A stretch of 64,000 bases of DNA from contig NZ_JALJFG010000010.1 of NCBI RefSeq assembly GCF_023242475.1, positions 1 to 64,000 of the forward strand, in the 5' to 3' direction. Source of the stretch: Pseudomonas sp. MWU15-20650. Lineage in GTDB: Bacteria > Pseudomonadota > Gammaproteobacteria > Pseudomonadales > Pseudomonadaceae. Every line of letters starts with the position of its first letter. Position 1 is the first letter of the stretch. The notes beneath the pieces were generated by a model. The model worked only from the letters and a program-made list of their open reading frames with translations. It ran no database searches and was not told where the DNA came from. A program made the position numbers and the translations under genes. Of this stretch, positions 53,895 to 63,511 are shown piece after piece.

Positions 53895-55390
53895 CCGGCG
53901 CGGCCCTGCGTTTCAACGGTATCGGCAAGGAGTTTCCCGGGGTCAAGGCCCTGGCGCAGATCAGCTTTGAAGCGCGGCCGCATTCGGTGCACGCGCTGAT
54001 GGGGGAGAACGGCGCGGGCAAGTCGACGCTGCTGAAAATCCTTGGCGGCGCCTACCTGCCGAGCAGTGGCACGGTGCAAATCGGCGAGCAGGTCATGGCC
54101 TTTAAAAATGCGGCTGACAGCATCGCCAACGGTGTGGCGGTGATTCACCAGGAGCTGCATCTGGTGCCGGAAATGACCGTGGCCGAGAACCTGTTCCTGG
54201 GGCACTTGCCGTCGCGCTTTGGCGTGGTCAATGGCGGTTTGCTGCGCCAACAGGCGTTGGCGTGTCTCAAGGGCCTGGCCGATGAAATCGACCCCCAGGA
54301 GAAGCTCGGGCGTTTGTCCCTCGGCCAGCGGCAGTTGGTGGAAATCGCCAAGGCGTTGTCCCGTGGTGCCCATGTGATTGCCTTCGATGAACCCACCAGC
54401 AGTTTGTCGGCGCGGGAAATCGAGCGCTTGATGGCGATCATCACGCGTCTGCGCGACGAGGGCAAAGTGGTGCTGTATGTCTCTCATCGCATGGAAGAAG
54501 TGTTCCGTATCTGCGATGCGGTGACGGTGTTCAAGGACGGCCGCTATGTGCGCACCTTTGACGACATGGCCACGCTGACCCACGACCAATTGGTGACGTG
54601 CATGGTCGGTCGCGACATCCAGGACATTTACGACTACCGCCCGCGTGAGCACGGCGAAGTCGCGCTCAAGGTCCAGGGTTTGCTTGGCCCGGGCTTGCGT
54701 GAACCGGTCAGCTTGCAGGTGCGCAAAGGCGAGATTCTCGGCCTGTTCGGGCTGGTTGGCGCCGGCCGTACCGAACTGCTCAGGCTGCTCAGTGGCCTCG
54801 CGCGCAGTACCGCAGGGCACTTGAAACTGTGCGGGCAAACGCTGCAACTGCGCTCCCCGAGAGATGCCATCGCCGCTGGTGTATTGCTGTGCCCGGAGGA
54901 CCGCAAGAAGGAGGGCATCATCCCGCTGTCCAGCGTCGCCGAGAACATCAACATCAGCGCGCGTGGCGCCCATTCCACGTTTGGCTGGCTGTTGCGTGAG
55001 GGCTGGGAGAAGGGTAACGCCGACCAGCAGATCAAGGCGATGAAAGTCAAAACGCCGAACGCCCAGCAGAAAATCATGTACCTGTCGGGCGGCAACCAAC
55101 AGAAGGCCATTCTCGGCCGCTGGCTGTCGATGCCGATGAAGGTGTTGCTGCTCGATGAACCCACGCGCGGTATCGACATCGGGGCCAAGTCGGAGATCTA
55201 CCAGATCATCCATAACCTGGCGGCCAGCGGCATTGCGGTGATCGTAGTGTCCAGCGACCTGATGGAAGTGATGGGCATCTGCGACCGCATCCTGGTGATG
55301 AGCGAAGGCGTCCTGACCGGTGAGTTGAACCGCGATCAGGCGGATGAAGCACGGCTATTGCAACTGGCACTTCCGCGTACGCGGGCTTGA
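53891..55390 (+). CDS. araG: L-arabinose ABC transporter, ATPase AraG
   Basis: A 499-residue protein with two ATP-binding cassettes. The first has [22 protein letters not shown] and the Walker [10 protein letters not shown]. The second has the degenerate P-loop [17 protein letters not shown] and [10 protein letters not shown]. This degeneracy in the second cassette is normal for sugar importers of this class. The ATG overlaps the araF stop. Confidence 0.94.
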   Translation: MTGAALRFNGIGKEFPGVKALAQISFEARPHSVHALMGENGAGKSTLLKILGGAYLPSSGTVQIGEQVMAFKNAADSIANGVAVIHQELHLVPEMTVAENLFLGHLPSRFGVVNGGLLRQQALACLKGLADEIDPQEKLGRLSLGQRQLVEIAKALSRGAHVIAFDEPTSSLSAREIERLMAIITRLRDEGKVVLYVSHRMEEVFRICDAVTVFKDGRYVRTFDDMATLTHDQLVTCMVGRDIQDIYDYRPREHGEVALKVQGLLGPGLREPVSLQVRKGEILGLFGLVGAGRTELLRLLSGLARSTAGHLKLCGQTLQLRSPRDAIAAGVLLCPEDRKKEGIIPLSSVAENINISARGAHSTFGWLLREGWEKGNADQQIKAMKVKTPNAQQKIMYLSGGNQQKAILGRWLSMPMKVLLLDEPTRGIDIGAKSEIYQIIHNLAASGIAVIVVSSDLMEVMGICDRILVMSEGVLTGELNRDQADEARLLQLALPRTRA

Positions 55391-55407
55391 AGAATTCGAG
55401 GTGATTG

Positions 55408-56373
55408 ATGTCCCAGGTAAAGACTGCAAAAGGCTTCTGGCCGGGTTTCAACCAGCGCAAGTTTCTTGATGATTGGGTGATGCTGCTCGCGGCATTGACG
55501 ATCTTTGTGCTCAGCGCGCTGTTCATCGACAACTTCCTTTCGCCGCTGAACATGCGTGGCCTGGGGCTGGCGATTTCCACCGTGGGGATTGCCGCGTGCA
55601 CGATGTTGTTCTGCCTGGCGTCGGGGCACTTCGACTTATCGGTAGGCTCGGTGATCGCCTGCGCCGGCGTGGTGGCGGGGATTGTGATTCGCGACACCGA
55701 CAGCGTGGTACTCGGCGTGTCTGCCGCGTTGGCCATGGGCCTGGTGGTCGGGCTGATCAATGGCATTGTCATCGCCAAGCTGCGCATCAATGCCTTGATC
55801 GCGACCCTGGCGACCATGCAGATCGTGCGTGGGCTGGCCTACATCTTCTCCAACGGCAAGGCCGTCGGCGTGATGGATGAGCGCTTCTTTGTCTTCGGCA
55901 ACGGCCAACTGCTGGGCGTGCCGGTGCCGATCATCATCACGGTAGTGTGCTTTGTGTTTTTTGGCTGGCTGCTCAACTACACCACGTACGGACGCAATAC
56001 CATGGCCATCGGCGGTAACCAGGAGGCCGCGTTGCTGGCCGGGGTGAACGTTGACCGCACCAAGATCATCATCTTTGCCGTGCACGGTTTGGTCGGCGCA
56101 CTGGCTGGAGTGATTCTCGCGTCGCGCATGACTTCGGGCCAGCCGATGATTGGCCAGGGCTTCGAACTGACGGTGATTTCGGCCTGCGTATTGGGCGGGG
56201 TGTCGTTGAGCGGCGGCATCGGCATGATTCGCCATGTGATTGCCGGGGTGCTGATCCTGGCGATCATCGAGAACGCGATGAACCTGAAGAACATCGACAC
56301 CTTCTACCAGTATGTGATTCGTGGCTCGATCCTGCTCTTGGCGGTGATTATCGACCGTATGAAACAACGCTGA
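55408..56373 (+). CDS. araH: L-arabinose ABC transporter, permease AraH
   Basis: A 321-residue inner-membrane protein with about nine to ten hydrophobic segments. The permease signature of this family appears as GVILASRMTSGQPMIGQGFE with the following ISACVLGGVSLSGG. The ATG at 55408 lies 17 bases after araG, with GAGG upstream. It completes araFGH. A short palindrome at 56394-56420 follows it. Confidence 0.93.
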   Translation: MSQVKTAKGFWPGFNQRKFLDDWVMLLAALTIFVLSALFIDNFLSPLNMRGLGLAISTVGIAACTMLFCLASGHFDLSVGSVIACAGVVAGIVIRDTDSVVLGVSAALAMGLVVGLINGIVIAKLRINALIATLATMQIVRGLAYIFSNGKAVGVMDERFFVFGNGQLLGVPVPIIITVVCFVFFGWLLNYTTYGRNTMAIGGNQEAALLAGVNVDRTKIIIFAVHGLVGALAGVILASRMTSGQPMIGQGFELTVISACVLGGVSLSGGIGMIRHVIAGVLILAIIENAMNLKNIDTFYQYVIRGSILLLAVIIDRMKQR

Positions 56374-56393
56374 ACCAAACCCTATGAAGACCG

Positions 56394-56420
56394 ACAGTGG
56401 AAGGGGCCTCCTCCCACTGT
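56394..56420. repeat. Short REP-like palindrome after araH
   Basis: ACAGTGG at 56394-56400 and CCACTGT at 56414-56420 bracket AAGGGGCCTCCTC. It resembles the REP family with the GTGGGAGG core and may act as a weak terminator. Confidence 0.6.
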
Positions 56421-56491
56421 GGATCTTCTCTGTTCTGGAGGGCGGTATTTGCCATAATGGCGCCGTTTTCGTACTTCCTAATAGGCCCGAT

Positions 56492-57298
56492 ATGCAGGAA
56501 AACGCCCACACCCCCGTCAAAGACGCCGCGCCCACCGGTACCCAGACCTTGCTGCGTGGCCTGGGCGTGGTGCATGCGGTGGCGGCGGGTGCGCGCGATC
56601 TGAAAGAGATCGCCAAGCGCATCGGTACCACTCGCAGCACCACCCACCGCCTGGCCAGTTGCCTGGTGGAGGAGCGTTACCTGCGCGTGGTGCCGCAAGT
56701 CGGTTACCTGCTGGGGCCGAAGCTGATCGAGCTGGGGTTCCAGGCCCGTGAAGAGTTGCCGTTGGTGAGCCTGGCGATGCCCTACCTGGATGAGTTGTCG
56801 GCGCTGACCGGTGACACCATTCACCTGGCGATCCGCGAGTACGACGACGTGCTCTACCTGCACAAGAACCCCGGCCGCAACGGCCCGGAAATGCGTTCGC
56901 GGGTCGGCCATCGCATGCCGCTGGCGCGTACCGGGATCGGCAAGGCGTTGCTGTTGGACGATTCGGTGGAGGAGTGGCAGCGTCTGTACGAAGTCAGCTT
57001 GCCCGCAGGCGGGAAAAGCCTGCAGTGGCCGCAGCATCCGGAACAGTCCTGGGCACAGTTCGAGCAGCGCATGCGTGAATACGTGGTGGGGGGGTATGCG
57101 TTCGATCTGGAAGACAACGAACCGTCGATCCGTTGCGTGGCGGCACCGGTGCGCGATGCCAGCCGGCGAATCGTCGCCGGCATCAGCATCGCCAGTACCG
57201 TGCCCTACATGCCACTGGAAAAAATGGCCGAGCTGATCCCAGTGATCAAACAGGTCGCGGCCCGGCTGTCAGCGGAGTTGGGCGCGAAAGCCTCGTAG
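56492..57298 (+). CDS. IclR-family regulator, probable regulator of the arabinose operon
   Basis: A 268-residue regulator with an N-terminal winged helix (residues 20-80, DLKEIAKRIGTTRSTTHRLA) and an IclR effector domain (PYLDELSALTGDTIHLAI, RTGIGKALL, and the final SIASTVPYMPLEKMAEL). The ATG at 56492 has no strong ribosome-binding site; upstream frames cross the palindrome. Position after araH suggests it controls sugar catabolism; IclR-type AraR proteins are known in other bacteria. The ligand is inferred only. Confidence 0.83.
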   Translation: MQENAHTPVKDAAPTGTQTLLRGLGVVHAVAAGARDLKEIAKRIGTTRSTTHRLASCLVEERYLRVVPQVGYLLGPKLIELGFQAREELPLVSLAMPYLDELSALTGDTIHLAIREYDDVLYLHKNPGRNGPEMRSRVGHRMPLARTGIGKALLLDDSVEEWQRLYEVSLPAGGKSLQWPQHPEQSWAQFEQRMREYVVGGYAFDLEDNEPSIRCVAAPVRDASRRIVAGISIASTVPYMPLEKMAELIPVIKQVAARLSAELGAKAS

Positions 57299-57334
57299 CC
57301 CTTGCGCCCGCGTAGGGTGGCGGGTTGAAAGGGC

Positions 57335-58387
57335 TTAGGCTTTCAGGGTCGCCATGTCGATGACAAAACGGTACTTCACATCACCGGCGATCATGCGGCT
57401 GTAGGCTTCGTTGATGTTGCGGATGTCGAGCATTTCGATGTCACAGCTGATGCCGTGCTCGGCGCAGAAATCCAGGACTTCCTGGGTTTCTGCAATGCCG
57501 CCGATCAACGAGCCGGCCAGTACCTTGCGGCCCATGATCAGTTTGGCGGCGTTGACCGGTGGGTCGACCGGCTCGATCAGGCCCACCAGGATGTGCACAC
57601 CGTCAAAGCGCAGCACGTCGAGGTAGGGGTTCAGGTCGTGCTGCATCGGGATGGTGTCCAGCAGGAAGTCGAAGTGCCCGGCAGCGGCTTTCATCTGGGC
57701 TGCGTCGGTCGACACGATCACATGGTCGGCACCCTGGCGACGGCCTTCTTCGGCCTTGCTGGCGGAACGGGTGAACAGGGTCACTTCAGCGCCAATCGCC
57801 TTGGCCAGCTTGATGCCCATGTGGCCCAGGCCACCCATGCCCAATACGCCCACCTTGTCGCCGGCCTTGATGCCGTAGTGCTTGATCGGCGAATACAGGG
57901 TGACACCGGCGCACAGGATCGGCGCGGCGCTGGCCAGGTCGAGCGTGGCGGGGATCTTCACCACAAAGTGCTCGCTGACCACGATGCTGTCGGAATAACC
58001 GCCCATGGTATTGCTGCCGTCCACCCGGTCCGGGGTGGCGTAGGTCATGGTCGGGCCTTCGAGGCAGTATTGCTCCAGGTCCGATTTGCATGCGTCGCAG
58101 TGGCGGCACGAATCGACCATGCAGCCAACGCCTACCAGGTCGCCGACTTTATGCGCGGTGACGTTGGCGCCGACGGCGGTGACTTTGCCGACAATTTCAT
58201 GGCCAGGCATCAGCGGGTATACCGCGATCCCCCATTCGTTGCGGGCCTGGTGAATATCGGAGTGGCACACGCCGCAGTAGAGGATTTCGATGGCCACGTC
58301 ATCGACGCGCGGGCTGCGGCGCTGGAAGGACATGGGGGCGAGGGGAGTGGTGGCCGACTGGGCGGCATAACCGATGGCGGTGTACAT
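57335..58387 (-). CDS. Zinc-dependent alcohol dehydrogenase (CAD/YahK family)
   Basis: A 350-residue NADPH-type aldehyde/alcohol reductase. Catalytic zinc ligands lie in CGVCHSD and GHE, and the structural zinc in CRHCDACKSDLEQYC. The cofactor fold shows GMGGLGHMGIKLAKA. ATPDRVDGSNTMGGYS is typical of the cinnamyl-alcohol dehydrogenase group. Start MYTAIGYAAQS at 58387 has GCGAGG upstream. It is divergent from the next AraC gene, which may regulate it. Confidence 0.9.
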   Translation of the reverse strand: MYTAIGYAAQSATTPLAPMSFQRRSPRVDDVAIEILYCGVCHSDIHQARNEWGIAVYPLMPGHEIVGKVTAVGANVTAHKVGDLVGVGCMVDSCRHCDACKSDLEQYCLEGPTMTYATPDRVDGSNTMGGYSDSIVVSEHFVVKIPATLDLASAAPILCAGVTLYSPIKHYGIKAGDKVGVLGMGGLGHMGIKLAKAIGAEVTLFTRSASKAEEGRRQGADHVIVSTDAAQMKAAAGHFDFLLDTIPMQHDLNPYLDVLRFDGVHILVGLIEPVDPPVNAAKLIMGRKVLAGSLIGGIAETQEVLDFCAEHGISCDIEMLDIRNINEAYSRMIAGDVKYRFVIDMATLKA

Positions 58388-58566
58388 GGTAAACCTCGCA
58401 AAAGGATGACTTAGGAGGCGGCGCATTCTCCGCGTCGGGCCTGTGTGCGGCCATGGCGATTGCTCCGAGTCTCATGCCTATTCGTCCGGGAGTGCCCTGT
58501 GTTTGGATTTATCTGCGCTCAGACCTGCGATGATGTTTTCATCCCTTATTCGCGAAGTTTTTTGCC

Positions 58567-59457
58567 ATGTTGTTAACCCGCCATCTCGACGCCAACGCGG
58601 CGCTCGTTGCCTTGATCAAGGGGCTTACGCCCTGTGACGGCTTTTCCCCGACGAACCTGCCGGGCGTGCAGGTGTTGCGCGCCAGTTGCGACGTGGCGCG
58701 CGGGCCGCAGATCTACGAACCGAGCCTGATGATTGTCGCCCAAGGCAGCAAGGTGGCCTATCTGGGCCCGCGTACGCTGGAGTACGGCGCCGGGCACTAT
58801 TTGATCCAGGCGATGCCGGTGCCGTTCGAGTGCGAGACCTTCGCCTTGCCGAATGCACCGCTGTATGGCGTGACGGTCGGCATTGACCGCGTGGTGCTGG
58901 GCGAATTGGTCATGGCCATGGGCATTCAGGCGGGGCCGCCGCCGACAGCGCAGACCCTGGAGTCGATGAGTTCAGTGGTGCTGGATGACGCCATGCGCGG
59001 CTGTGTAGAACGGTTGTTGCAGTGCCTGCACGATCCACTGGAAAGCCGGATCATGGGGCCTGCTCGGGTTCGCGAGTTACTGTTCACCGCGTTGCGCGGG
59101 CCACAGGCTGATGTATTGCGTGCATTGGTGGAGCAGCAGGGGCAGTTTTCGCGCATCGCCACGTCCTTGAATCACCTGCACGCCCATTACGCCGAGCCGC
59201 TGAATATCGAGACCCTGGCGGGTTATGCACACATGAGTGCGTCGACCTTTCATGAGCATTTCAAACGCTGCACGCTGTTGTCGCCGGTGCAGTACCTCAA
59301 ACGCTTGCGGTTATTGAAGGCCCAGCAGTTGCTGCTGGTGGAAGGCATGAGCGTGGCGCAGGCGGCGCATAGCGTGGGGTATCAGAGTACGTCGCAGTTC
59401 AGTCGGGAATATAAGCGCTATTTCCTGCGTAACCCCGGCGAAGAGCGGGCGGCATAG
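58567..59457 (+). CDS. AraC-family regulator (AraC_N type)
   Basis: A 296-residue regulator with a cupin-like AraC_N sensing domain (residues 20-185, including YEPSLMIVAQGSKVAYLG) and a C-terminal HTH pair (IETLAGYAHMSASTFHEHFK and AHSVGYQSTSQFSREYKRYF). Regulators of this type are commonly divergent from the oxidoreductase genes they activate, which fits the neighbouring alcohol dehydrogenase gene. The inducer is unknown. Confidence 0.87.
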   Translation: MLLTRHLDANAALVALIKGLTPCDGFSPTNLPGVQVLRASCDVARGPQIYEPSLMIVAQGSKVAYLGPRTLEYGAGHYLIQAMPVPFECETFALPNAPLYGVTVGIDRVVLGELVMAMGIQAGPPPTAQTLESMSSVVLDDAMRGCVERLLQCLHDPLESRIMGPARVRELLFTALRGPQADVLRALVEQQGQFSRIATSLNHLHAHYAEPLNIETLAGYAHMSASTFHEHFKRCTLLSPVQYLKRLRLLKAQQLLLVEGMSVAQAAHSVGYQSTSQFSREYKRYFLRNPGEERAA

Positions 59458-59478
59458 CATTTCAAGTCAAAACACACT

Positions 59479-59516
59479 CCAACTGTGGGAGGGAGCAAGC
59501 CCCCTCCCACAGTTGG
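59479..59516. repeat. Single REP palindrome
   Basis: CCAACTGTGGGAGGG is inverted as CCCTCCCACAGTTGG around an 8-nt loop. It lies between the convergent AraC and etfD genes. Confidence 0.85.
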
Positions 59517-59532
59517 CCGAGTTTGCCTCCAT

Positions 59533-59557
59533 AAAAAAGGCTCCCAATTGGGAGCCT
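59533..59557 (-). terminator. Rho-independent terminator of the ETF-QO gene
   Basis: The perfect palindrome AGGCTCCCAATTGGGAGCCT (59538-59557) is followed on the minus strand by a run of T. Confidence 0.88.
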
Positions 59558-59565
59558 CGTTTGGC

Positions 59566-61230
59566 TTACATATTCGGGTAAGTCGGCCCACCCGCACCTT
59601 CCGGTGTGACCCAGGTGATGTTCTGCGAAGGGTCCTTGATGTCACAGGTCTTGCAGTGCACGCAGTTCTGGGCGTTGATCTGGAAGCGCTTCTCGCCGTC
59701 TTCCTGGGTGATCACTTCATACACACCGGCCGGGCAATAGCGCTGCGCCGGTTCATCGTAGAGCGGCAGGTTGGTGCCGATCGGGATGCTCGGGTCTTTG
59801 AGTTTCAAATGGCACGGCTGTTCTTCTTCGTGGTTGGTACCGGAGATGAACACCGAGCTCAGCTTGTCGAAGCTCAGCTTGCCGTCGGGTTTGGGGTAGT
59901 CGATTTTCTTGCAGTCTTTGGCCAGCTTCAGGCAGGCGTAGTCCGGCTTGGTATCGTGTAGGGTGAACGGCATTTTGCCGCCCAGGATGTTCTGGTCGAA
60001 CCAGTTGAAGCCGGCACCGAGGATCGGGCCGAACTTGTGCATCGCCGGGCCGAAGTTGCGGCTGGCGAACAGTTCTTCGTAGAGCCAGCTGGATTTGAAG
60101 CTGTCGACGTAGTTGGTCAGCTCATCGCCGCCTTCGGATTCGGCAAACAGGCGCTCGGCCACGGCGTCGGCGGCGAGCATGCCGGACTTCATCGCGGTGT
60201 GGCTGCCTTTGATCTTGGCGAAGTTCAGGGTGCCCAGGTCGCAACCGATCAGCGCGCCACCGTTGAAGACCATCTTCGGCAGGGAGTTCAGGCCGCCTTT
60301 GCAGATGGCACGAGCGCCGTAGCTGATGCGCTTGCCGCCTTCCAGGTATTGGGCCAGCACCGGGTGGTGCTTGAGGCGCTGGAACTCATCGAACGGCGAC
60401 AGGAAGGTGTTGCTGTAGGACAGGTCGACGATCAGACCGACCACCACCTGGTTGTTTTCCAGGTGATAGAGGAACGAACCACCGGTGTTCTCGGCGCTCA
60501 TGATGTCCAGCGGCCAACCGGCAGTGTGCACCACCAGGCCCGGTTGATGCTTGGCGGGGTCGATTTCCCAGATTTCTTTCAGGCCGATGCCGTAGTGCTG
60601 GGCGTCGGCGTCGCTGTCCAGGTTGAAGCGCTGGATCAGTTGCTTGCCGATGTGGCCACGGCAACCTTCGGCGAACAGGGTGTACTTGCCACGCAGTTCC
60701 ATGCCCGGGGTGTACACGCCTTCTTTGGGCTTGCCTTCGCGGTCGACGCCCAGGTCACCGGTAATAATCCCGCGCACCACGCCGTTTTCGTCGAACAGGG
60801 CTTCCTGGGCGGCGAAGCCTGGGTAGACTTCCACGCCCAGGTTCTCGGCCTGCTGGGCCAGCCAGCGGCACAGGTTGCCCAGGGAGATGATGTAGTTGCC
60901 TTCGTTGTGCATGGTCTTGGGCACAAAGAAGTCAGGTACCTTGGTGGAGGCTTCGGGGCTGCGCAGAACATAGATGTCATCGCGCACCACCGGGGTGTTG
61001 AGCGGGGCGCCGAGTGCTTTCCAGTCCGGGAACAGTTCGTTCAGGGCTCGGGGTTCAAACACGGCACCGGAGAGGATATGCGCGCCCACTTCGGAGCCTT
61101 TCTCGACCACGCAGACGCTGATTTCCTTACCGGCTTCGGCGGCCTTCTGCTTCAGTCGGCAGGCGGCAGACAGGCCAGCCGGGCCAGCGCCGACGATGAC
61201 CACGTCGAATTCCATGTATTCGCGTTCCAC
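59566..61230 (-). CDS. etfD: Electron-transfer flavoprotein-ubiquinone oxidoreductase
   Basis: Passes electrons from ETF to ubiquinone at the inner membrane, linking fatty-acid and amino-acid oxidation to respiration. The 554-residue protein has an N-terminal FAD motif VIVGAGPAGLSAACRL and a C-terminal [4Fe-4S] domain with RYCPAGVYEV and NCVHCKTCDIKDPSQN. The start is GTG with AGGAG 7-8 nt upstream (VEREYMEFDVV). It is divergent from etfBA, as in P. aeruginosa (PA2953 against PA2952-PA2951). Confidence 0.95.
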   Translation of the reverse strand: MEREYMEFDVVIVGAGPAGLSAACRLKQKAAEAGKEISVCVVEKGSEVGAHILSGAVFEPRALNELFPDWKALGAPLNTPVVRDDIYVLRSPEASTKVPDFFVPKTMHNEGNYIISLGNLCRWLAQQAENLGVEVYPGFAAQEALFDENGVVRGIITGDLGVDREGKPKEGVYTPGMELRGKYTLFAEGCRGHIGKQLIQRFNLDSDADAQHYGIGLKEIWEIDPAKHQPGLVVHTAGWPLDIMSAENTGGSFLYHLENNQVVVGLIVDLSYSNTFLSPFDEFQRLKHHPVLAQYLEGGKRISYGARAICKGGLNSLPKMVFNGGALIGCDLGTLNFAKIKGSHTAMKSGMLAADAVAERLFAESEGGDELTNYVDSFKSSWLYEELFASRNFGPAMHKFGPILGAGFNWFDQNILGGKMPFTLHDTKPDYACLKLAKDCKKIDYPKPDGKLSFDKLSSVFISGTNHEEEQPCHLKLKDPSIPIGTNLPLYDEPAQRYCPAGVYEVITQEDGEKRFQINAQNCVHCKTCDIKDPSQNITWVTPEGAGGPTYPNM

Positions 61231-61334
61231 AGGCTATCTCCTACTCAAGGCTCAACAGGCTTTTTTTTCTAATGGGTGGAGGTTCGGTGTCGTTCTGCAC
61301 GAAGGCAGGACCCACCTGTCTCTCTAGGTGGCGC

Positions 61335-61379
61335 ATTATATATAGACCACTGGCAGCGTCCAATACAAACGTTTGTTTG
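61335..61379 (-). promoter_or_regulatory. Promoter of etfD with a PsrA-like operator
   Basis: On the minus strand TTGGAC (61363-61358), a 17-nt spacer and TATAAT (61340-61335). Directly upstream, CAAAC-GTTT-GTTTG (61366-61379) matches the PsrA consensus G/CAAAC-N2-4-GTTTG/C. PsrA is a fatty-acid-responsive TetR regulator of etf and fad genes in P. aeruginosa. The rest of 61231-61745 holds an inverted repeat TTGACC/GGTCAA (61440-61465) that may belong to the etfBA promoter, and nothing else I can name. Confidence 0.65.
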
Positions 61380-61745
61380 AATCGCCCGAAGCCTAGGTAA
61401 ATCAAAGCAACGGGGCTTATGACTGACCATTTTGCCGTATTGACCAGAATAGGCGTTCCGGTCAAGATACGGTCGGTTTTGCGCTTACCGTAGGCAGACT
61501 GCAGGTTTCAAGAGCACGTCCAAAGACAGGCTTAAGGCAAAAAAGTGACGCGCACCTGAACGATGGGGCGCAGTTTACACGCCGCGATAAAGAATGACCT
61601 CCCAGTCACCGCTGACGAACGGTCATCACTTCCCGTGTGCAAGGCCACTGCCGAGGTCTTTGGAGGTGCCCTTGTGTGCCGATGAGCATCAACCGCCAGG
61701 TTCGCCTAGGCGACTTTCTTTTCACCGGAGAGTAACGAGGAATCC

Positions 61746-62495
61746 ATGAAGGTTCTTGTAGCTGTCAAACGCGTTGTCGATTACAACGTGAAAGTTCGCG
61801 TCAAGGCGGACAATTCCGGCGTCGACCTTGCTAACGTCAAGATGTCGATGAACCCTTTCTGCGAAATCGCTGTGGAAGAAGCCGTACGCCTGAAAGAGAA
61901 AGGCGTTGCGACTGAAATCGTCGTGGTGTCCATCGGTCCGACGACTGCCCAAGAGCAGCTGCGTACCGCCCTGGCCCTGGGCGCCGATCGCGCCATCCTG
62001 GTCGAGTCGGCTGAAGAGCTGACCTCCCTGGCCGTTGCCAAGTTGCTCAAGGCCGTTGTCGACAAGGAACAGCCACAGCTGGTGATCCTTGGCAAACAAG
62101 CCATCGACAGCGACAACAACCAGACTGGCCAGATGCTGGCTGCACTGACCGGTTACGGCCAGGGCACCTTCGCTTCGAAAGTCGAAGTGAGCGGCGACAA
62201 GGTTGCCGTGACCCGCGAAATCGACGGCGGCGCGCAAACAGTTTCCCTGAAACTGCCAGCCATCGTGACCACCGACCTGCGTTTGAACGAGCCGCGTTAT
62301 GCGTCCCTGCCAAACATCATGAAAGCCAAGAAGAAGCCTCTCGAAGTGCTGACTCCAGATGCTTTGGGCGTTTCCACCGCCTCCACCAACAAGACCGTCA
62401 AAGTCGAAGCGCCGGCTGCACGCAGCGCGGGCATCAAGGTCAAGTCGGTGGCTGAACTGGTCGAGAAACTGAAAAACGAAGCGAAGGTAATCTAA
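61746..62495 (+). CDS. etfB: Electron-transfer flavoprotein beta subunit
   Basis: Small ETF subunit, binding AMP. The 249-residue protein begins [20 protein letters not shown]. It contains [21 protein letters not shown] and ends with the [12 protein letters not shown] region, all typical. GAGG precedes the ATG. It is followed two bases later by etfA, so the two are made together. Confidence 0.96.
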   Translation: MKVLVAVKRVVDYNVKVRVKADNSGVDLANVKMSMNPFCEIAVEEAVRLKEKGVATEIVVVSIGPTTAQEQLRTALALGADRAILVESAEELTSLAVAKLLKAVVDKEQPQLVILGKQAIDSDNNQTGQMLAALTGYGQGTFASKVEVSGDKVAVTREIDGGAQTVSLKLPAIVTTDLRLNEPRYASLPNIMKAKKKPLEVLTPDALGVSTASTNKTVKVEAPAARSAGIKVKSVAELVEKLKNEAKVI

Positions 62496-62497
62496 AA

Positions 62498-63427
62498 ATG
62501 ACTATCTTGGTAATCGCTGAACACGACAACAAGGTGCTGGCCCCGGCCACCCTGAACACCGTGGCCGCTGCTGCAAAAATCGGTGGTGACATTCACGTGC
62601 TGGTAGCAGGCCAGGGCGCTGGCGCCGTGGTTGAAGCCGCTGCGAAAATCGCTGGCGTGAGCAAAGTCCTGAACGCTGACAATGCCGCCTACGCGCATCA
62701 GTTGCCGGAAAACGTTGCCCCGCTGGTTGCAGAGCTGGGCAAGGGCTACAGCCACATCCTGGCGGCTGCTACCTCCAACGGCAAAAACATCCTGCCACGC
62801 GTTGCCGCGCAGCTGGACGTTGACCAGATCTCCGAGATCATCTCGGTTGAAAGCGCTGACACCTTCAAGCGCCCGATCTACGCCGGTAACGCCATTGCGA
62901 CCGTGCAGTCCAACGCTTCGGTCAAAGTCATCACCGTACGTGCGACCGGTTTCGACCCGGTTGCCGCCGAAGGTGGTTCGGCTGCCGTTGAAGCTGTCTC
63001 CGCTGCCCACGACGCTGGCACTTCCAGCTTTGTTGGCGAAGAGCTGGCCAAGTCGGACCGCCCTGAACTGACCGCTGCCAAGATCGTCGTCTCCGGCGGG
63101 CGTGGCATGCAGAACGGTGACAACTTCAAGCACCTGTACGCCCTGGCCGACAAGCTGGGCGCGGCGGTCGGCGCTTCCCGCGCGGCCGTTGACGCAGGTT
63201 TCGTACCTAACGATATGCAGGTCGGCCAGACCGGCAAGATCGTTGCGCCACAGCTGTACATCGCCGTGGGTATCTCCGGCGCGATCCAGCATTTGGCCGG
63301 TATGAAAGACTCCAAGGTGATCGTTGCGATCAACAAGGACGAAGAAGCCCCCATCTTCCAGGTCGCCGATTATGGCCTGGTGGCGGACTTGTTCGAAGCC
63401 GTACCAGAGCTTTCGAAGCTGGTCTAA
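62498..63427 (+). CDS. etfA: Electron-transfer flavoprotein alpha subunit
   Basis: Large ETF subunit, binding FAD. The 309-residue protein has the C-terminal FAD domain with [44 protein letters not shown] and [11 protein letters not shown]. The pair receives electrons from acyl-CoA and other dehydrogenases and hands them to the ETF-QO encoded divergently. A strong terminator follows. Confidence 0.96.
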   Translation: MTILVIAEHDNKVLAPATLNTVAAAAKIGGDIHVLVAGQGAGAVVEAAAKIAGVSKVLNADNAAYAHQLPENVAPLVAELGKGYSHILAAATSNGKNILPRVAAQLDVDQISEIISVESADTFKRPIYAGNAIATVQSNASVKVITVRATGFDPVAAEGGSAAVEAVSAAHDAGTSSFVGEELAKSDRPELTAAKIVVSGGRGMQNGDNFKHLYALADKLGAAVGASRAAVDAGFVPNDMQVGQTGKIVAPQLYIAVGISGAIQHLAGMKDSKVIVAINKDEEAPIFQVADYGLVADLFEAVPELSKLV

Positions 63428-63446
63428 TCCAGCCGCTTCACTTATA

Positions 63447-63478
63447 AAGAGCCCGGTCTTTTGACCGGGCTTTTTTTG
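63447..63478 (+). terminator. Rho-independent terminator after etfA
   Basis: AGCCCGGTC pairs with GACCGGGCT around a 4-nt loop and is followed by seven T. Confidence 0.92.
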
Positions 63479-63511
63479 GCCTGGGCTTTTTTGAACATCG
63501 GAGAAACCGCC

